Notes under the pieces: model-generated
Databases searched by the model: none
Told to the model about the DNA's origin: nothing
What the model saw: the letters and a program-made list of their open reading frames with translations, nothing else
Made by a program: the position numbers and the translations under genes
Origin: Erythrobacter colymbi
Lineage (GTDB): Bacteria; Pseudomonadota; Alphaproteobacteria; Sphingomonadales; Sphingomonadaceae
DNA: 51,509 bases
Reading direction: 5' to 3'
NCBI RefSeq assembly: GCF_002155685.1
Contig: NZ_MUYK01000017.1
Span: 1-51,509 of the forward strand
Shown: piece by piece, positions 8,397-17,162 of the stretch
How positions within the stretch are numbered: the first letter of the stretch is position 1
Layout of the letters: the number at the start of each line of letters is the position of its first letter

Positions 8397-8714
8397 GATG
8401 CTGCGTTAGCGCTGCTTGCGGAAGATGTCGTCATCTTTGAATCTGGCGGCGTCGAAAGAGGTCGCGCCGAATATGCCAGCCACCATCTGGAGGCGGACGC
8501 TGCCTTTACCGCCGCTGTAACTCGGAAGCTGGTAAGCCGGACCGATCGAATGCAAGGCGATATGGCGTGGGTTATGAGCGTTGAAACGGTCTCAGGAACG
8601 TACCGCACGCGTGTGATCAACAGCCGGTTGATCGAGACGGTAATTCTCAGGCGGATGAAAGGGCAATGGCGTATCATGCACATCCATTGGTCATCTGCGA
8701 CAATCAATGGCTAG
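8397..8714 (+). pseudogene. 5'-truncated NTF2-like (SnoaL/DUF4440) protein remnant
   Basis: One open frame of 105 codons starting without an initiation codon at 8397 and ending at the TAG 8712-8714. It encodes LLAEDVVIFESGGVERGR near its start and WRIMHIHWSS at its end, the characteristic ends of small NTF2-like proteins that accompany copper clusters. The N-terminal 30-40 residues and the signal peptide expected of the family are missing: in-frame translation upstream hits TGA at 8375-8377. GAGGGGG and an ATG at 8398 precede it in another frame, but that frame stops after three codons. It appears to be a deletion remnant at the end of the cop operon. Confidence 0.75.
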
Positions 8715-9113
8715 AGCACGTGAATTGATGTCAGTAAGCAGAACAAAATTCCGAACTTGACAGAGACAATTTTACATAATGTATGTTATCAAACTGGAGA
8801 ATTTCTGTTTGTGTTGAATGGGTTGCAGCCGGATTTTTCCCATCGCTTCGCAGAAATCGTGTCGCCGGACCCTTCTGTCGCCGCATGAGAATGCCATCGG
8901 CATGTGCGAAATACAAGGCGATCGGACCTGCGGATGCGCGAACACTCTTCGGGGCACCGCCGCAAGGCATGTGCGCCAGCCAACGCTTCCAGCATCCCGT
9001 ATTCCGTGGCCGCGACGAGCTCTCCCAATGTTCGCTCCTTCTTTGGGATCAGCCTTGACATCCCTAGGGTTGCCGCACACATTGAACGCATATGGTGCAA
9101 TTGGTGAGGCATT
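8715..9113. other. intergenic junction, no gene recognised
   Basis: About 400 bases between the copper island and the toxin-antitoxin pair. The first 80 bases are noticeably AT-rich and contain TTGACA (8757-8762) followed by ACATAATGTATGTTAT, which could be a promoter or a recombination scar. The rest is open in several frames on both strands, but no translation resembles a known family. Confidence 0.4.
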
Positions 9114-9476
9114 ATGGCGTCGGCTGCGTTTCTGAGCGAGATCACAGGAAAGGATGGCGTATCGCCTGACCGTCTGTCCGGAGCGTTGCGGATAACCAAG
9201 TCCGAACTGGCCGCGGCGGCCGGCCTGTCTCGCGATGCTGTCTCCAAAAGCTCACGGTATGGCAGTGTGTCAACCCAGACACGGCTGCGCGAGATGAGCG
9301 AGATCATCAATCGCGTGATCCCATGGACCGGAAGTGAGCTTGCGGCCTATGCGTGGTATCGTTCGCAGCCCCTGCCCTCTCTGGGCGATGCAACTGCCGA
9401 GGAATTGGTTCGTCAAGGACGCGCCGAGCTCGTCCGCAGCTACCTCGCCCGTATTGCACAGGGCGGGTTTGCTTGA
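9114..9476 (+). CDS. Xre/MbcA/ParS-type antitoxin (DUF2384)
   Basis: A 120-residue antitoxin with an N-terminal HTH (about 25-50, ITKSELAAAAGLSRDAVSK) and a C-terminal DUF2384-type toxin-binding domain ending in the LARIAQGGFA segment. The typical ParS/MbcA motifs are present (LREMSEIINRVIPWTG; AYAWYRSQPLPSLGDATAEELV). The partner RES toxin follows with overlapping codons. It should neutralise the toxin and repress the operon. The pair would act as a plasmid maintenance module. Confidence 0.9.
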   Translation: MASAAFLSEITGKDGVSPDRLSGALRITKSELAAAAGLSRDAVSKSSRYGSVSTQTRLREMSEIINRVIPWTGSELAAYAWYRSQPLPSLGDATAEELVRQGRAELVRSYLARIAQGGFA

Positions 9477-10006
9477 CGCTGCCGGTTACGCGGTTCGAAG
9501 GGCTGGTATATCGCGCGCATCACCCGGGTTGGGCGTTCGATCCCGAATCCGGCGAGGGTGCCCGGATGCATGGCGGCCGGTTCAACAGGCCAAGCACCGC
9601 ATGCTTTTACACATCGCTGCGCCTTGAGACCGCGTGGCTCGAGGCGCAACAGGGCTTCGCTTTCAAAGCGCAGCCAATGACGCTGTGCAGCTACCGGATC
9701 GATTGCAGTGACATCCTCGATCTGACCACGGATGAGGGTCTTGCAGCAGCTCTGGTAACGCGGGCCGAACTCGCATGCGCGTGGGAAGTGATGGCGGCCG
9801 ATCGCAAGCCCGTGCCCACCTGGGAGCTCGCTGACCGTCTGATCGAAGCGGGATGCGCTGGAATCATTGTCCCGTCTTTTGCGGCGCGGGCTGGCGAGAG
9901 GGACATCAATCTGGTCCTGTGGCGTTGGACGCGAGACAAGCCGCATATGGTCACCGTCGTCGATGACGATAATCGCCTGCCCAAAGACCGCTCATCCTGG
10001 CAGTGA
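9473..10006 (+). CDS. RES-domain toxin (NAD-degrading family)
   Basis: A 177-residue RES toxin. RES toxins (MbcT, ParT type) attack NAD+ or ADP-ribosylate targets. Family residues are visible: the Arg of LVYRAHHP, GGRFN, the Tyr of CFYTS followed by the Glu of LETAW, and the C-terminal VPSFAARAGERDINLVLW stretch. The start is taken as the TTG at 9473, which overlaps the antitoxin stop (TTGA); no ATG or GTG gives a complete domain without running far into the antitoxin gene. The overlap fits coupled synthesis in an Xre-RES operon. Confidence 0.88.
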   Translation: MTLPVTRFEGLVYRAHHPGWAFDPESGEGARMHGGRFNRPSTACFYTSLRLETAWLEAQQGFAFKAQPMTLCSYRIDCSDILDLTTDEGLAAALVTRAELACAWEVMAADRKPVPTWELADRLIEAGCAGIIVPSFAARAGERDINLVLWRWTRDKPHMVTVVDDDNRLPKDRSSWQ

Positions 10007-10045
10007 TTGCGGAATTGGTCGCTTGGCATTGGCACGGTTGGCTTC

Positions 10046-10516
10046 TCACATTTCGGTTGTGACGCTTGCCCAGATCATGAACCCTACGACGCTGAGCATG
10101 AGGCAGGTCAGTCCGGCTGCCAGTCGTAAGACAGCCCTCCACCTTTGGGCTTTGGGCCCGCCAATGACGAGATCGTTTCGCCGCCGCCGGGCTCGCATCG
10201 CGAAAGTCTCTTGAATGATATCGGCAGCGCCGAATGCGAGCAGCGCTGCGGCTACCATGAAAACTGCAGCCCTTACGCCACCGGGAAGCGCAACAGCGCA
10301 AAGGATGGCCGCAATCGATACCAGCAATCCCGTAATGCGGATCAGGTCAGCAATTGGAAAGATGCGGTAGAGCCTCAGCTTACGGCTTGCCCTGAAGCGA
10401 ATGAGCGGTGCGTTGCACGAGGCACAGATGTGCGTGATACGCCGCTCCATCCACGGGCCGACTGATCGGCTGCATCTGGGGCACTGTGCGATGCTGATCC
10501 CCGCCGCGATGTTCAT
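10046..10516 (-). CDS. putative zinc-ribbon membrane protein, unknown function
   Basis: A 156-residue protein not assigned to a named family. The N terminus has a CPRC ... CASC pair of CxxC motifs (about residues 12-34), which could form a zinc ribbon. Three hydrophobic segments follow (about 58-78, 83-102 and 131-152), with a strongly basic loop MRARRRRN between the second and third. It lies 30 bases downstream of the Cys-repeat protein gene on the same strand and may be the last gene of the transcript that begins upstream with the RHH/traD/relaxase genes. Confidence 0.7.
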   Translation of the reverse strand: MNIAAGISIAQCPRCSRSVGPWMERRITHICASCNAPLIRFRASRKLRLYRIFPIADLIRITGLLVSIAAILCAVALPGGVRAAVFMVAAALLAFGAADIIQETFAMRARRRRNDLVIGGPKAQRWRAVLRLAAGLTCLMLSVVGFMIWASVTTEM

Positions 10517-10546
10517 GTCCGTTGTTCCGATAGCTGTGCGACCCGT

Positions 10547-10843
10547 TCAGGTCGCGTTCCCCTCGCGTTTGCTTTGTTGAGCGGGATCCTCGCATTCCTT
10601 ACAAGCCTCGCACGGGGCACAAGTCTCACAATCGCTGCAGTCGGCTTTGCCAGAGCGCTTTCGGGCGAGATAGCGCGCTCGCTTTTCGGCGGCCGAAGCC
10701 TCGGCGTTGGCTCCAGCCTGTTGCTTGGCAAAGGTGGCCATGCTGCTGGCCACCCCCGAAGCTGGTGCAGTCTCTGCGGCCGCAGGCGCCGCGATTGTAG
10801 CAACCACTACCGGTAGGCAGATGCTTAGATGTCTGTTGGTCAT
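10547..10843 (-). CDS. small secreted protein with a (Cxx)6 cysteine repeat
   Basis: A 98-residue protein with a probable signal peptide (hydrophobic 6-22, Ala-rich cleavage area), an Ala/Lys-rich helical middle, and six cysteines at exactly every third residue (C69, C72, C75, C78, C81, C84). Such spacing suggests metal binding or a dense disulfide array; I know no named family with this pattern. An AAGG-type ribosome site precedes the ATG. It neighbours a zinc-ribbon membrane protein on the same strand. Confidence 0.7.
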   Translation of the reverse strand: MTNRHLSICLPVVVATIAAPAAAETAPASGVASSMATFAKQQAGANAEASAAEKRARYLARKRSGKADCSDCETCAPCEACKECEDPAQQSKREGNAT

Positions 10844-10861
10844 TGCGCTTCCCTTCCCGTG

Positions 10862-11080
10862 TTACCTGCAAAAGGCTACCACCCCGTCCTTCGCCCGTCG
10901 CGAAGGTCGTTGTGTGTCCGGTTGTCGCCGAGCGATGATCGCCGGACCTCGAGGCGCACCCCCCCTGCCATTGCCAGTGGTGCGGATATCGCGCAGGTCG
11001 ATATCGTTGCGCTTGGCCCAGCGCTCGGCTGCGGCATCGTCGGCGAAATCGCCCAGGTCCTCGAAACTCCAGTTGCTCAT
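10862..11080 (-). CDS. small hypothetical protein
   Basis: 72 residues. The N-terminal half reads like a conserved acidic domain (WSFEDLGDFADDAAAERWAK), while the C-terminal half is basic and disordered. GAAAGGAC precedes the ATG. It lies 18 bases upstream of the Cys-repeat gene in the same orientation. No function can be assigned. Confidence 0.6.
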   Translation of the reverse strand: MSNWSFEDLGDFADDAAAERWAKRNDIDLRDIRTTGNGRGGAPRGPAIIARRQPDTQRPSRRAKDGVVAFCR

Positions 11081-11195
11081 CGTATCGTCCTTTCTTCAAT
11101 GATTTCCTTGGCCTGTATGAATTTGGCCTTCGCGCTCATTCAAATCTCGCCTCTTCGAGCTCCCGGCGGAGAGATTCCTCCATGAAAACCTCCAG

Positions 11196-11309
11196 CTATG
11201 CGAACACATCGAAGCAAGCGAATTGGCTGAAGGCCGGGCGTGCTCCGGTATCGTTGCCTTGCCGCTCCCAGGATCGGTCCTTCATATAGTCGCGATCATC
11301 GATGCTCAT
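11196..11309 (-). CDS. 37-residue hypothetical protein, stop-start coupled
   Basis: A very short gene starting at the TGATG junction with the preceding 93-residue gene (shared base 11309). It encodes MSIDDRDYMKDRSWER at the N terminus, a hydrophilic segment, and ends at the TAG 11196-11198. The stop-start overlap and the charged, codon-biased sequence argue for a real small protein. Nothing is known of its role. Confidence 0.5.
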   Translation of the reverse strand: MSIDDRDYMKDRSWERQGNDTGARPAFSQFACFDVFA

Positions 11310-11590
11310 CAGGCCCGCTCCACCGCCGGCTCCGTGTAGGCATCTTCGACAGGGAGCGCTCTCCTCGCGGGTCTACCGCGCTTCATGCGCCACAGCATGC
11401 CCGCCAGTAGCGTGATGCCGATGGCGATCATCATCGAGAGCCCGACGTCGGCAAGCGGGACATCGACTGGCGTCTCCGCGTGCTCCCGCAGCGCCTGCGC
11501 TTCGCACCGCGTCACACCAAGCGCTTCGATGTTGCACCAATGAATATGGTCGCCGTGAATGAGGTGATCGTAATTGACGGAAGGTCGCAT
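11309..11590 (-). CDS. small membrane protein downstream of the relaxase
   Basis: 93 residues with a His-rich N terminus (HLIHGDHIHWC) and one transmembrane helix (about 48-67) followed by a basic stretch (RMKRGRPARR), suggesting an N-out topology. It begins two bases after the relaxase stop codon, so it is almost certainly co-transcribed with the transfer genes. The function is unknown; a role in transfer or entry exclusion would be speculation. Confidence 0.65.
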   Translation of the reverse strand: MRPSVNYDHLIHGDHIHWCNIEALGVTRCEAQALREHAETPVDVPLADVGLSMMIAIGITLLAGMLWRMKRGRPARRALPVEDAYTEPAVERA

Positions 11591-11592
11591 GG

Positions 11593-14500
11593 TCAGATCT
11601 CCAGGCTGATGTCTTTTTCAGGGAAGGGTTTGTCCGGCACGCGCGGTTCGACCGCGACGCGCAGCTTGCTCAAATCCATGCTGTCGGACTTCAGCAGATC
11701 GGCGGGAACTTCGGGATTGAACGTCTTGTCTGTCCTGCCCTTCCCTGCCGCGCTGTCTCTGGGAGCATCGATCTCGAGGCGGCCGACCGTTTCGAGCGCG
11801 CTCGTCTTGTTGCCCTCGTTGCGCTCGATGGCGCTGATCAGCCGGTCCTTGTTGTCGGTATGCAGCGTCAGATCGTCGCGGACACGGGTGACGGTGACAT
11901 TGAACAGGCGCTGGTTGGAGAGGTTGCTTTCCGAGCCGGACATCACGGCAATGGCTTTGTCGGTGGTCACACCTTGTGCCATGTGCATGTTGAGCGCGTA
12001 GGCGAGCCCGAGCCGCTCCAGCATGGGATCGCCGTGTTTGAGGGTGACCGTCTGATCGTCCGGGGTTTTGACGCTGATCCCGTCCTTACCGATGCTCGTC
12101 ACCTGCGCGAGCGATGCGTTATAAAGCCCGCGATCCTTGTCGTTCGCCGTCCAGCGGATCTGATCGTTCTCGTGGATTTTCACATCGGTGCGCTGGGTGA
12201 GGCCGAGCGCGTCGCGCTTATCGTTCGGATCGATCCTCTGCGGGTCAAATCTGACGGTACGGCTGCCGACCTTGAGCTCGACGCGCCCCTTCGCGTTTAC
12301 GCCGAGCACCTCATAGCTGCCCCGCCGAAGGCCGATCTCCGAGACCGCGCGCGCCACCTCGAGCATTTGGCCCGCCTTGTAGGTCTGTGGGTAGCGCAAC
12401 TCCTCCCGGGTGCTGTTGACACGCTCCAGCACGCTGAGGGTGATACTCTCCTTCCCAAGGGTACCATCGGATCCCAGTCCCGCCTGGATGCGCTGGTTGA
12501 GCTCTGAGCGTGCGTCACGCCCCGAAGCGAACACCATGGTGCGCTCGCGTTCGTCCTTTGGCAGCGCCAGCCACTGGTCGGCCGCCGACTTGATATGGTC
12601 TGGGCTAGCCCTGAACTTGTCGCCCATCACTTCCAGTGCGCCGCGGACCTCTCCGCGGTTGGCCAACGCCGCGATTGTGCGCAGCTGGTCGGTACGCTGG
12701 CGCAGGTTCTCGTCCATGCGGACCATGGCGATGCCGTCAGCCTGGGCCATTGCGAACGCCTTCCCGGCGTCGATCGATGAGAGCTGCTGCCGGTCGCCGA
12801 TCATGATTAGCTTCTCGACGCCAAGCGCGTTGGCGATGCCGACCAGATGCTTCATCGGCTCGCTTCCGACCATGGAGGCTTCATCGAGGACCAGCACGGT
12901 GCCCTTCAGCTCGCCGCGCGCTGCTTCATAGCGCTCGCCCTTCCCGGCCAGGGCCGCCTTGGCATAGGTGTTCACGAAGGAGGAAACCGTCTGCGCTTCG
13001 ATCCCCGCTCCGTCCCTCAGGTCGCCGACCATCTTATTCTGGAAGGCGAGCCCGAGCACCTTGTGGCCCTCCTGCTCTGCCACCCGTGCAAGGGCGGTGA
13101 TCATCGTGGATTTGCCTGCGCCCGCGATGCCCTGCACGGCGACAATCCGGTCGGTGGACGATAGACCCAGCACGGCTGCGGCCATCTGGCCGGTGTTCAG
13201 CTGCTTGTCGGGCGAAACGGCATTGATCCGTTCCACGGCGTTGTCGGCAGGAATGATCGGCGTTGAAGCCCCCCTGCCCTTGTCGATCTGAGCGAGGATC
13301 AGCGTTTCGGTGGCGAGTCCCTGCGGCGTCGTGACATGGATGACTGCACCATCGACCCGGTCCGATTTCCCGGGAATGAGCTTGTTGCCCTCCAGGAGCT
13401 GCTGAACGCGTGCATCTGCCTTCTCGGCTGTCACGCCCTTCAGCCCCAGATCGAGCGCCGTCTTGGTGATCTGAGCGGCCGGGAAAGCGGCTTCGCGTTG
13501 CTCGAGGATACGGATGGCAGATGCGACCGCCGCCTGCGTTCGCATCGCGTCGGGAGACAGCCTGAGACGCTCGAGCCCTTGTGAGACAAGCGGGTCTTGG
13601 GGCCGGAACATGTCGCCGATAACGCTGGCGATGTTCGATACAGTTTCGCGGACGCGCTCGGCTGTCGTTGGCAGGTGATCAGCGGTCTTCTCACCCGCGC
13701 GCGCCTTCGCATCCTCGATGACCTGCTTGCCATCGAAGCCGATGGCTGCTGCCCGATTGTGCCAGTCGGCGGCAAGCCTGTCCCGGTCATCCACGTTGAG
13801 TTTGGGATCGCGGGTGTTGGTGGTGACCTTGTCGATAGCCGCGGGAGAGGAGAGCCCCAACTCCTTTGCTTTCTCGACGATCGCTTCACGCCGCTTGCTG
13901 AATTCGTCGATCGCCTCCTTGGGGACGCCATTGATCTCGAACTGGCCGTGCTTGCCGGTGATACGCGTCTCGTAGCCCAGCTCCGCCAATTTTTCCCGGA
14001 ACGCGGCATGGTAGGCGGCGCCGATCACCGCGTTATTCTTCCATAACTGGCCATTGTGGAGCGCCTGCCAGGCGCCGTTCGCCATCCGGGTGAGATTGGC
14101 GATGACGACGTGGATGTGACCTTGCGGATCGAGCGCGCGGCTCGTGTCGTGTGCGAACATGGCATAGACCAGATTTCCGGTTCGCACCGGTTCGCCGGAC
14201 TTGGTGCGCTCGTAGGTCCGCCCTTCGGCGAACTTCCCCTCGACCCAGCTCATGGTCTCGCGCACCGCATTCCAGTGCGCCGTGAGGATGCGCTGATCGC
14301 CCGACACGAGCGCAAGGATGCTGGCGGATTTGGGCATCGAGAATGTGAGGTCGATCCCCGATTGCCGGTTCTGCACCTGGCCGATCTTGTCGCCATTGGG
14401 CAGCTCGCCATTGAGGATTTTCTCGAAGGCATCCTTGGTGACTTCACCTGAGAGTCCGAGGAGCTCGGCACCCTTCCCTTCCCAACCGGTTCTTTCGGTG

Positions 14501-14709
14501 TTTGCTGATCCGCCGCGACCTGTGTCGGCGCCGTTGCCGGCTCCGCCCTCGCCCGGCCCGCCACCGGGGCTGCTTCCTCCGGGCGCGCCTTCACCGCCGG
14601 CGCCGGCGCTCCCGCCCTCACCGACGTAATAGTCGGCGGGGTGCTTGTCGTCCTTGGCGAAGTATTCCGCTGCGCCGGAGGCTGACTTGACCGATGCAAC
14701 CGAGAGCAT
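11593..14709 (-). CDS. MobF-family conjugative relaxase/helicase (TraI/TrwC-like)
   Basis: A 1038-residue relaxase that nicks oriT and unwinds the transferred strand. Candidate catalytic tyrosines are Y16 and Y27/Y28. The metal-binding three-His motif is H187, H198 and H200 (HDTSRALDPQGHIH). A superfamily 1 helicase follows, with Walker A GIAGAGKST near residue 525 and the DEASMVG motif II further on. Unusually, residues 30-70 between the tyrosines and WEGKGAE are a Gly-rich linker that TrwC-type proteins normally lack. It starts two bases after the traD stop. Confidence 0.95.
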   Translation of the reverse strand: MLSVASVKSASGAAEYFAKDDKHPADYYVGEGGSAGAGGEGAPGGSSPGGGPGEGGAGNGADTGRGGSANTERTGWEGKGAELLGLSGEVTKDAFEKILNGELPNGDKIGQVQNRQSGIDLTFSMPKSASILALVSGDQRILTAHWNAVRETMSWVEGKFAEGRTYERTKSGEPVRTGNLVYAMFAHDTSRALDPQGHIHVVIANLTRMANGAWQALHNGQLWKNNAVIGAAYHAAFREKLAELGYETRITGKHGQFEINGVPKEAIDEFSKRREAIVEKAKELGLSSPAAIDKVTTNTRDPKLNVDDRDRLAADWHNRAAAIGFDGKQVIEDAKARAGEKTADHLPTTAERVRETVSNIASVIGDMFRPQDPLVSQGLERLRLSPDAMRTQAAVASAIRILEQREAAFPAAQITKTALDLGLKGVTAEKADARVQQLLEGNKLIPGKSDRVDGAVIHVTTPQGLATETLILAQIDKGRGASTPIIPADNAVERINAVSPDKQLNTGQMAAAVLGLSSTDRIVAVQGIAGAGKSTMITALARVAEQEGHKVLGLAFQNKMVGDLRDGAGIEAQTVSSFVNTYAKAALAGKGERYEAARGELKGTVLVLDEASMVGSEPMKHLVGIANALGVEKLIMIGDRQQLSSIDAGKAFAMAQADGIAMVRMDENLRQRTDQLRTIAALANRGEVRGALEVMGDKFRASPDHIKSAADQWLALPKDERERTMVFASGRDARSELNQRIQAGLGSDGTLGKESITLSVLERVNSTREELRYPQTYKAGQMLEVARAVSEIGLRRGSYEVLGVNAKGRVELKVGSRTVRFDPQRIDPNDKRDALGLTQRTDVKIHENDQIRWTANDKDRGLYNASLAQVTSIGKDGISVKTPDDQTVTLKHGDPMLERLGLAYALNMHMAQGVTTDKAIAVMSGSESNLSNQRLFNVTVTRVRDDLTLHTDNKDRLISAIERNEGNKTSALETVGRLEIDAPRDSAAGKGRTDKTFNPEVPADLLKSDSMDLSKLRVAVEPRVPDKPFPEKDISLEI

Positions 14710-14711
14710 GA

Positions 14712-17162
14712 TCAGTCGCCCAATCCGAAGTCATCATCGATCTGGGGCGCGTCTTTCGAAGCCTCGTGGCCGTGATCCTTTCCCTGCTCCGGATTCCCGG
14801 AGCCCGCCCCTTCCCGCGTCTCCCGCAGGATCTGTTCATCTGGCCGGTCACGCTCCTGCTTGCCGAGCGTTTTCTCGGTCAGTGCCTCCTTGGCCTGCGC
14901 GCGGTTGATTTCGGTCTGATCGCCATTGATCGCCATCAGCTGCTTCATGACGGAGAGACCCATCGTGCGGGGCTGCTCGTCGCCGGTATCGCCCTCCTTT
15001 ACGGTCCCCTCTGCCGGGTTGTCGTTGCCGGGCACGACGACCTTGGCAACCTCGCTCTGCACGATCATCGCATCGGCAGCCTTTTCCGCTTCCGACCGCT
15101 CGTCGCCCTTCTCGGCCTTCGCCAGCTCCTCGCTGGCCGCCTTCTCGACCTCCTCCACCTCAACGCGGCCGGTCTGCGGCAAGGACTCAGGTCCGCCCTC
15201 GCTCCCCCCTTCCGCGCCATCCGGCCGGCTCGCCGGCCGCCTGGGTTCTGGCGGCTTGTAGGGCGTAGGCTCCATCCTGGTCACTCTCAGGAAGCCTTGA
15301 GCGACCTCAGGGTAGTCCTTCCATTGGAGTTTGATCCGCGCCGCCGGAAACCCGTCGGGAAATTTGATGAAGCCATGCATCGACGGCAGGTTGGTGATGT
15401 CGTCTGGGATGACGAGCGGCTCGATTGCCTTGCGCGGGGTCAGGGTCGATGCGTCCCGCGTGTTGTTGTAGCCATAGCTGTAGGCTTCATCCATCTGCCG
15501 GACCTCTCGGTTGCCGATGAACTCCGCACAGCGTTCGGCTGACTGGTAGTCGGCCGTGGCGAGGATCAGTTTGGTCCGCGCGAGACCCGCAAGATTGGTT
15601 GCCCCCTTCTCCCCATAGGTCTCTTCCAGCTTGGCAAAGGAATGGATGCCGAGAACGAATGCCCCGCCATAGTTTCGGGCAGTCTGGAGACCATTGCCGA
15701 TTGCAGGAAGGGCATGCAGCGCATTGACCTCATCAAACAGGAACCAGGTTCGAAGGTCGCGCGTGCGCGGGAGCGTCATCTGCGCGGTGACGGCCATGTC
15801 GGTCCACAGCGTCAGCAGCATCCGGGTGAAGTTCATGTCGGAATAGCTCGACGTAATGAAGAGGATCGAGCCGGGCTTGGATGCCTTGATCCATGCCTTG
15901 ATTGAGAAGCTGTCAGGCTTGTCCGGCGATGGATCGGGGATGTACCGAATGGCGTTGGCGTTGGTGTTAAACACCGACCGGATCGATTCTGCCATGCGGG
16001 CCGCAGTTTCCGCCGTCAAAGGAGCCGCGACGGTGTCCTTCAGCTTGGCATGAATCTGCTTCAGGTTGGCGGTCATCAGGTGCTGGGCAATGGCGGCGTT
16101 TGACATCTCGCCGTCGGCTTTGAGCTTCATGCAGATTTCAACGAACAGCGTGCGTGCCGCGTTCTGCCAAAAGGGCTCCTTCTCGTCTGGGTGAGAGGGG
16201 ATGAGAGCCGTCGCGGCGGTCAGGAAATCGGCATAGAGTTCGCAGTCGTTAAAGATGGTCCAGGGCACGCAGCGCTGGTCCATCGGGTTGAGGATTGTGT
16301 CGCTCTCAGGGTTGTAGAAGGCTTCAACGAAAGCGCCGGTCAGATCGAAGATCACTGCGTTGTGGCCGCGCTCGCGCAATTGCTTGACCAGTGATCGCAA
16401 CTGCGTGGTCTTGCCCGCGCCGGTAGTGCCGATCAGCATGGTGTGGCTTTGCTCAAGCCGCCATGGGTAGGGAATGCCGGCGATCACGTAAGGTTGATGA
16501 ATGCCGCGCGCGCGTTTTGCCTCGCGGGAGAGCGCTATCGCTTCTTGCGGTCCAATCGGAGGATCGAGGCGCGAACACTCGTAGGCAAAGCGGTTGCCAT
16601 TATGCGCTTTCACCTCCTGGCTGAGTACTTCGCGTTCGACAAGCATGGCGCCGCGTTCGTGCCGTTCTTCGAGGATCGATTTGCCGCGCTTTCGGGAGAA
16701 TTCGATGAACCAGATACTGAGAGGAGCGGCGATAAACACGGCCATGAAGGCAGAACCGAGGAGACAGCGAAGTGCCTTGGCCGAGGCAGAAGCAACGTAG
16801 GGATCATAGGGCACTGCGCCCATCAGGGTGGGTCGGATCATCCCATTGGGCAGGGTGAGATGAATGACCTTGCTCGGGTCAAGCAGCATCAGTGACCACA
16901 GGCCCGAATACATGCGCATGAGAACGAGGTGAATCTCAGGGGTGCTGAGCGAGAGGCTGACCGTTATCGTCAGGGCCAGGGCGAAGACCAGAAACCATAT
17001 CAGCAGTGGTATTTTGATCCCTGCAAACCACATCCAGAACTCGTGCGTTACGAGCTGCGAACCGCGGGTGAAGTTGCCTGCGTTGCGGGTCACCTTCCCG
17101 CGCGCGGAATGGTGCTGAATCGTTGCGCCCTTGCCGCTGAAACGGATGTCATCGCGGCGCAT
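14712..17162 (-). CDS. traD: type IV coupling protein TraD
   Basis: An 816-residue VirD4/TraD-family ATPase that brings the relaxosome to the secretion channel. Two N-terminal transmembrane segments (about 40-62 and 108-130) precede the ATPase domain, with Walker A GTTGAGKTT near 243-251 and a Walker B-like WFLFDEVNAL. The C-terminal 180 residues are charged and disordered, ending in an acidic DDDFGLGD tail, the usual place for relaxosome contacts. The ATG at 17162 has GGAGG seven bases upstream. The gene overlaps the RHH gene by 14 bases. Confidence 0.95.
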   Translation of the reverse strand: MRRDDIRFSGKGATIQHHSARGKVTRNAGNFTRGSQLVTHEFWMWFAGIKIPLLIWFLVFALALTITVSLSLSTPEIHLVLMRMYSGLWSLMLLDPSKVIHLTLPNGMIRPTLMGAVPYDPYVASASAKALRCLLGSAFMAVFIAAPLSIWFIEFSRKRGKSILEERHERGAMLVEREVLSQEVKAHNGNRFAYECSRLDPPIGPQEAIALSREAKRARGIHQPYVIAGIPYPWRLEQSHTMLIGTTGAGKTTQLRSLVKQLRERGHNAVIFDLTGAFVEAFYNPESDTILNPMDQRCVPWTIFNDCELYADFLTAATALIPSHPDEKEPFWQNAARTLFVEICMKLKADGEMSNAAIAQHLMTANLKQIHAKLKDTVAAPLTAETAARMAESIRSVFNTNANAIRYIPDPSPDKPDSFSIKAWIKASKPGSILFITSSYSDMNFTRMLLTLWTDMAVTAQMTLPRTRDLRTWFLFDEVNALHALPAIGNGLQTARNYGGAFVLGIHSFAKLEETYGEKGATNLAGLARTKLILATADYQSAERCAEFIGNREVRQMDEAYSYGYNNTRDASTLTPRKAIEPLVIPDDITNLPSMHGFIKFPDGFPAARIKLQWKDYPEVAQGFLRVTRMEPTPYKPPEPRRPASRPDGAEGGSEGGPESLPQTGRVEVEEVEKAASEELAKAEKGDERSEAEKAADAMIVQSEVAKVVVPGNDNPAEGTVKEGDTGDEQPRTMGLSVMKQLMAINGDQTEINRAQAKEALTEKTLGKQERDRPDEQILRETREGAGSGNPEQGKDHGHEASKDAPQIDDDFGLGD

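Noticed and set aside
8789..9310. 173-codon minus-strand frame crossing into the antitoxin gene
   Set aside because: Overlaps the well-supported antitoxin on the other strand and matches no family; at most a remnant.
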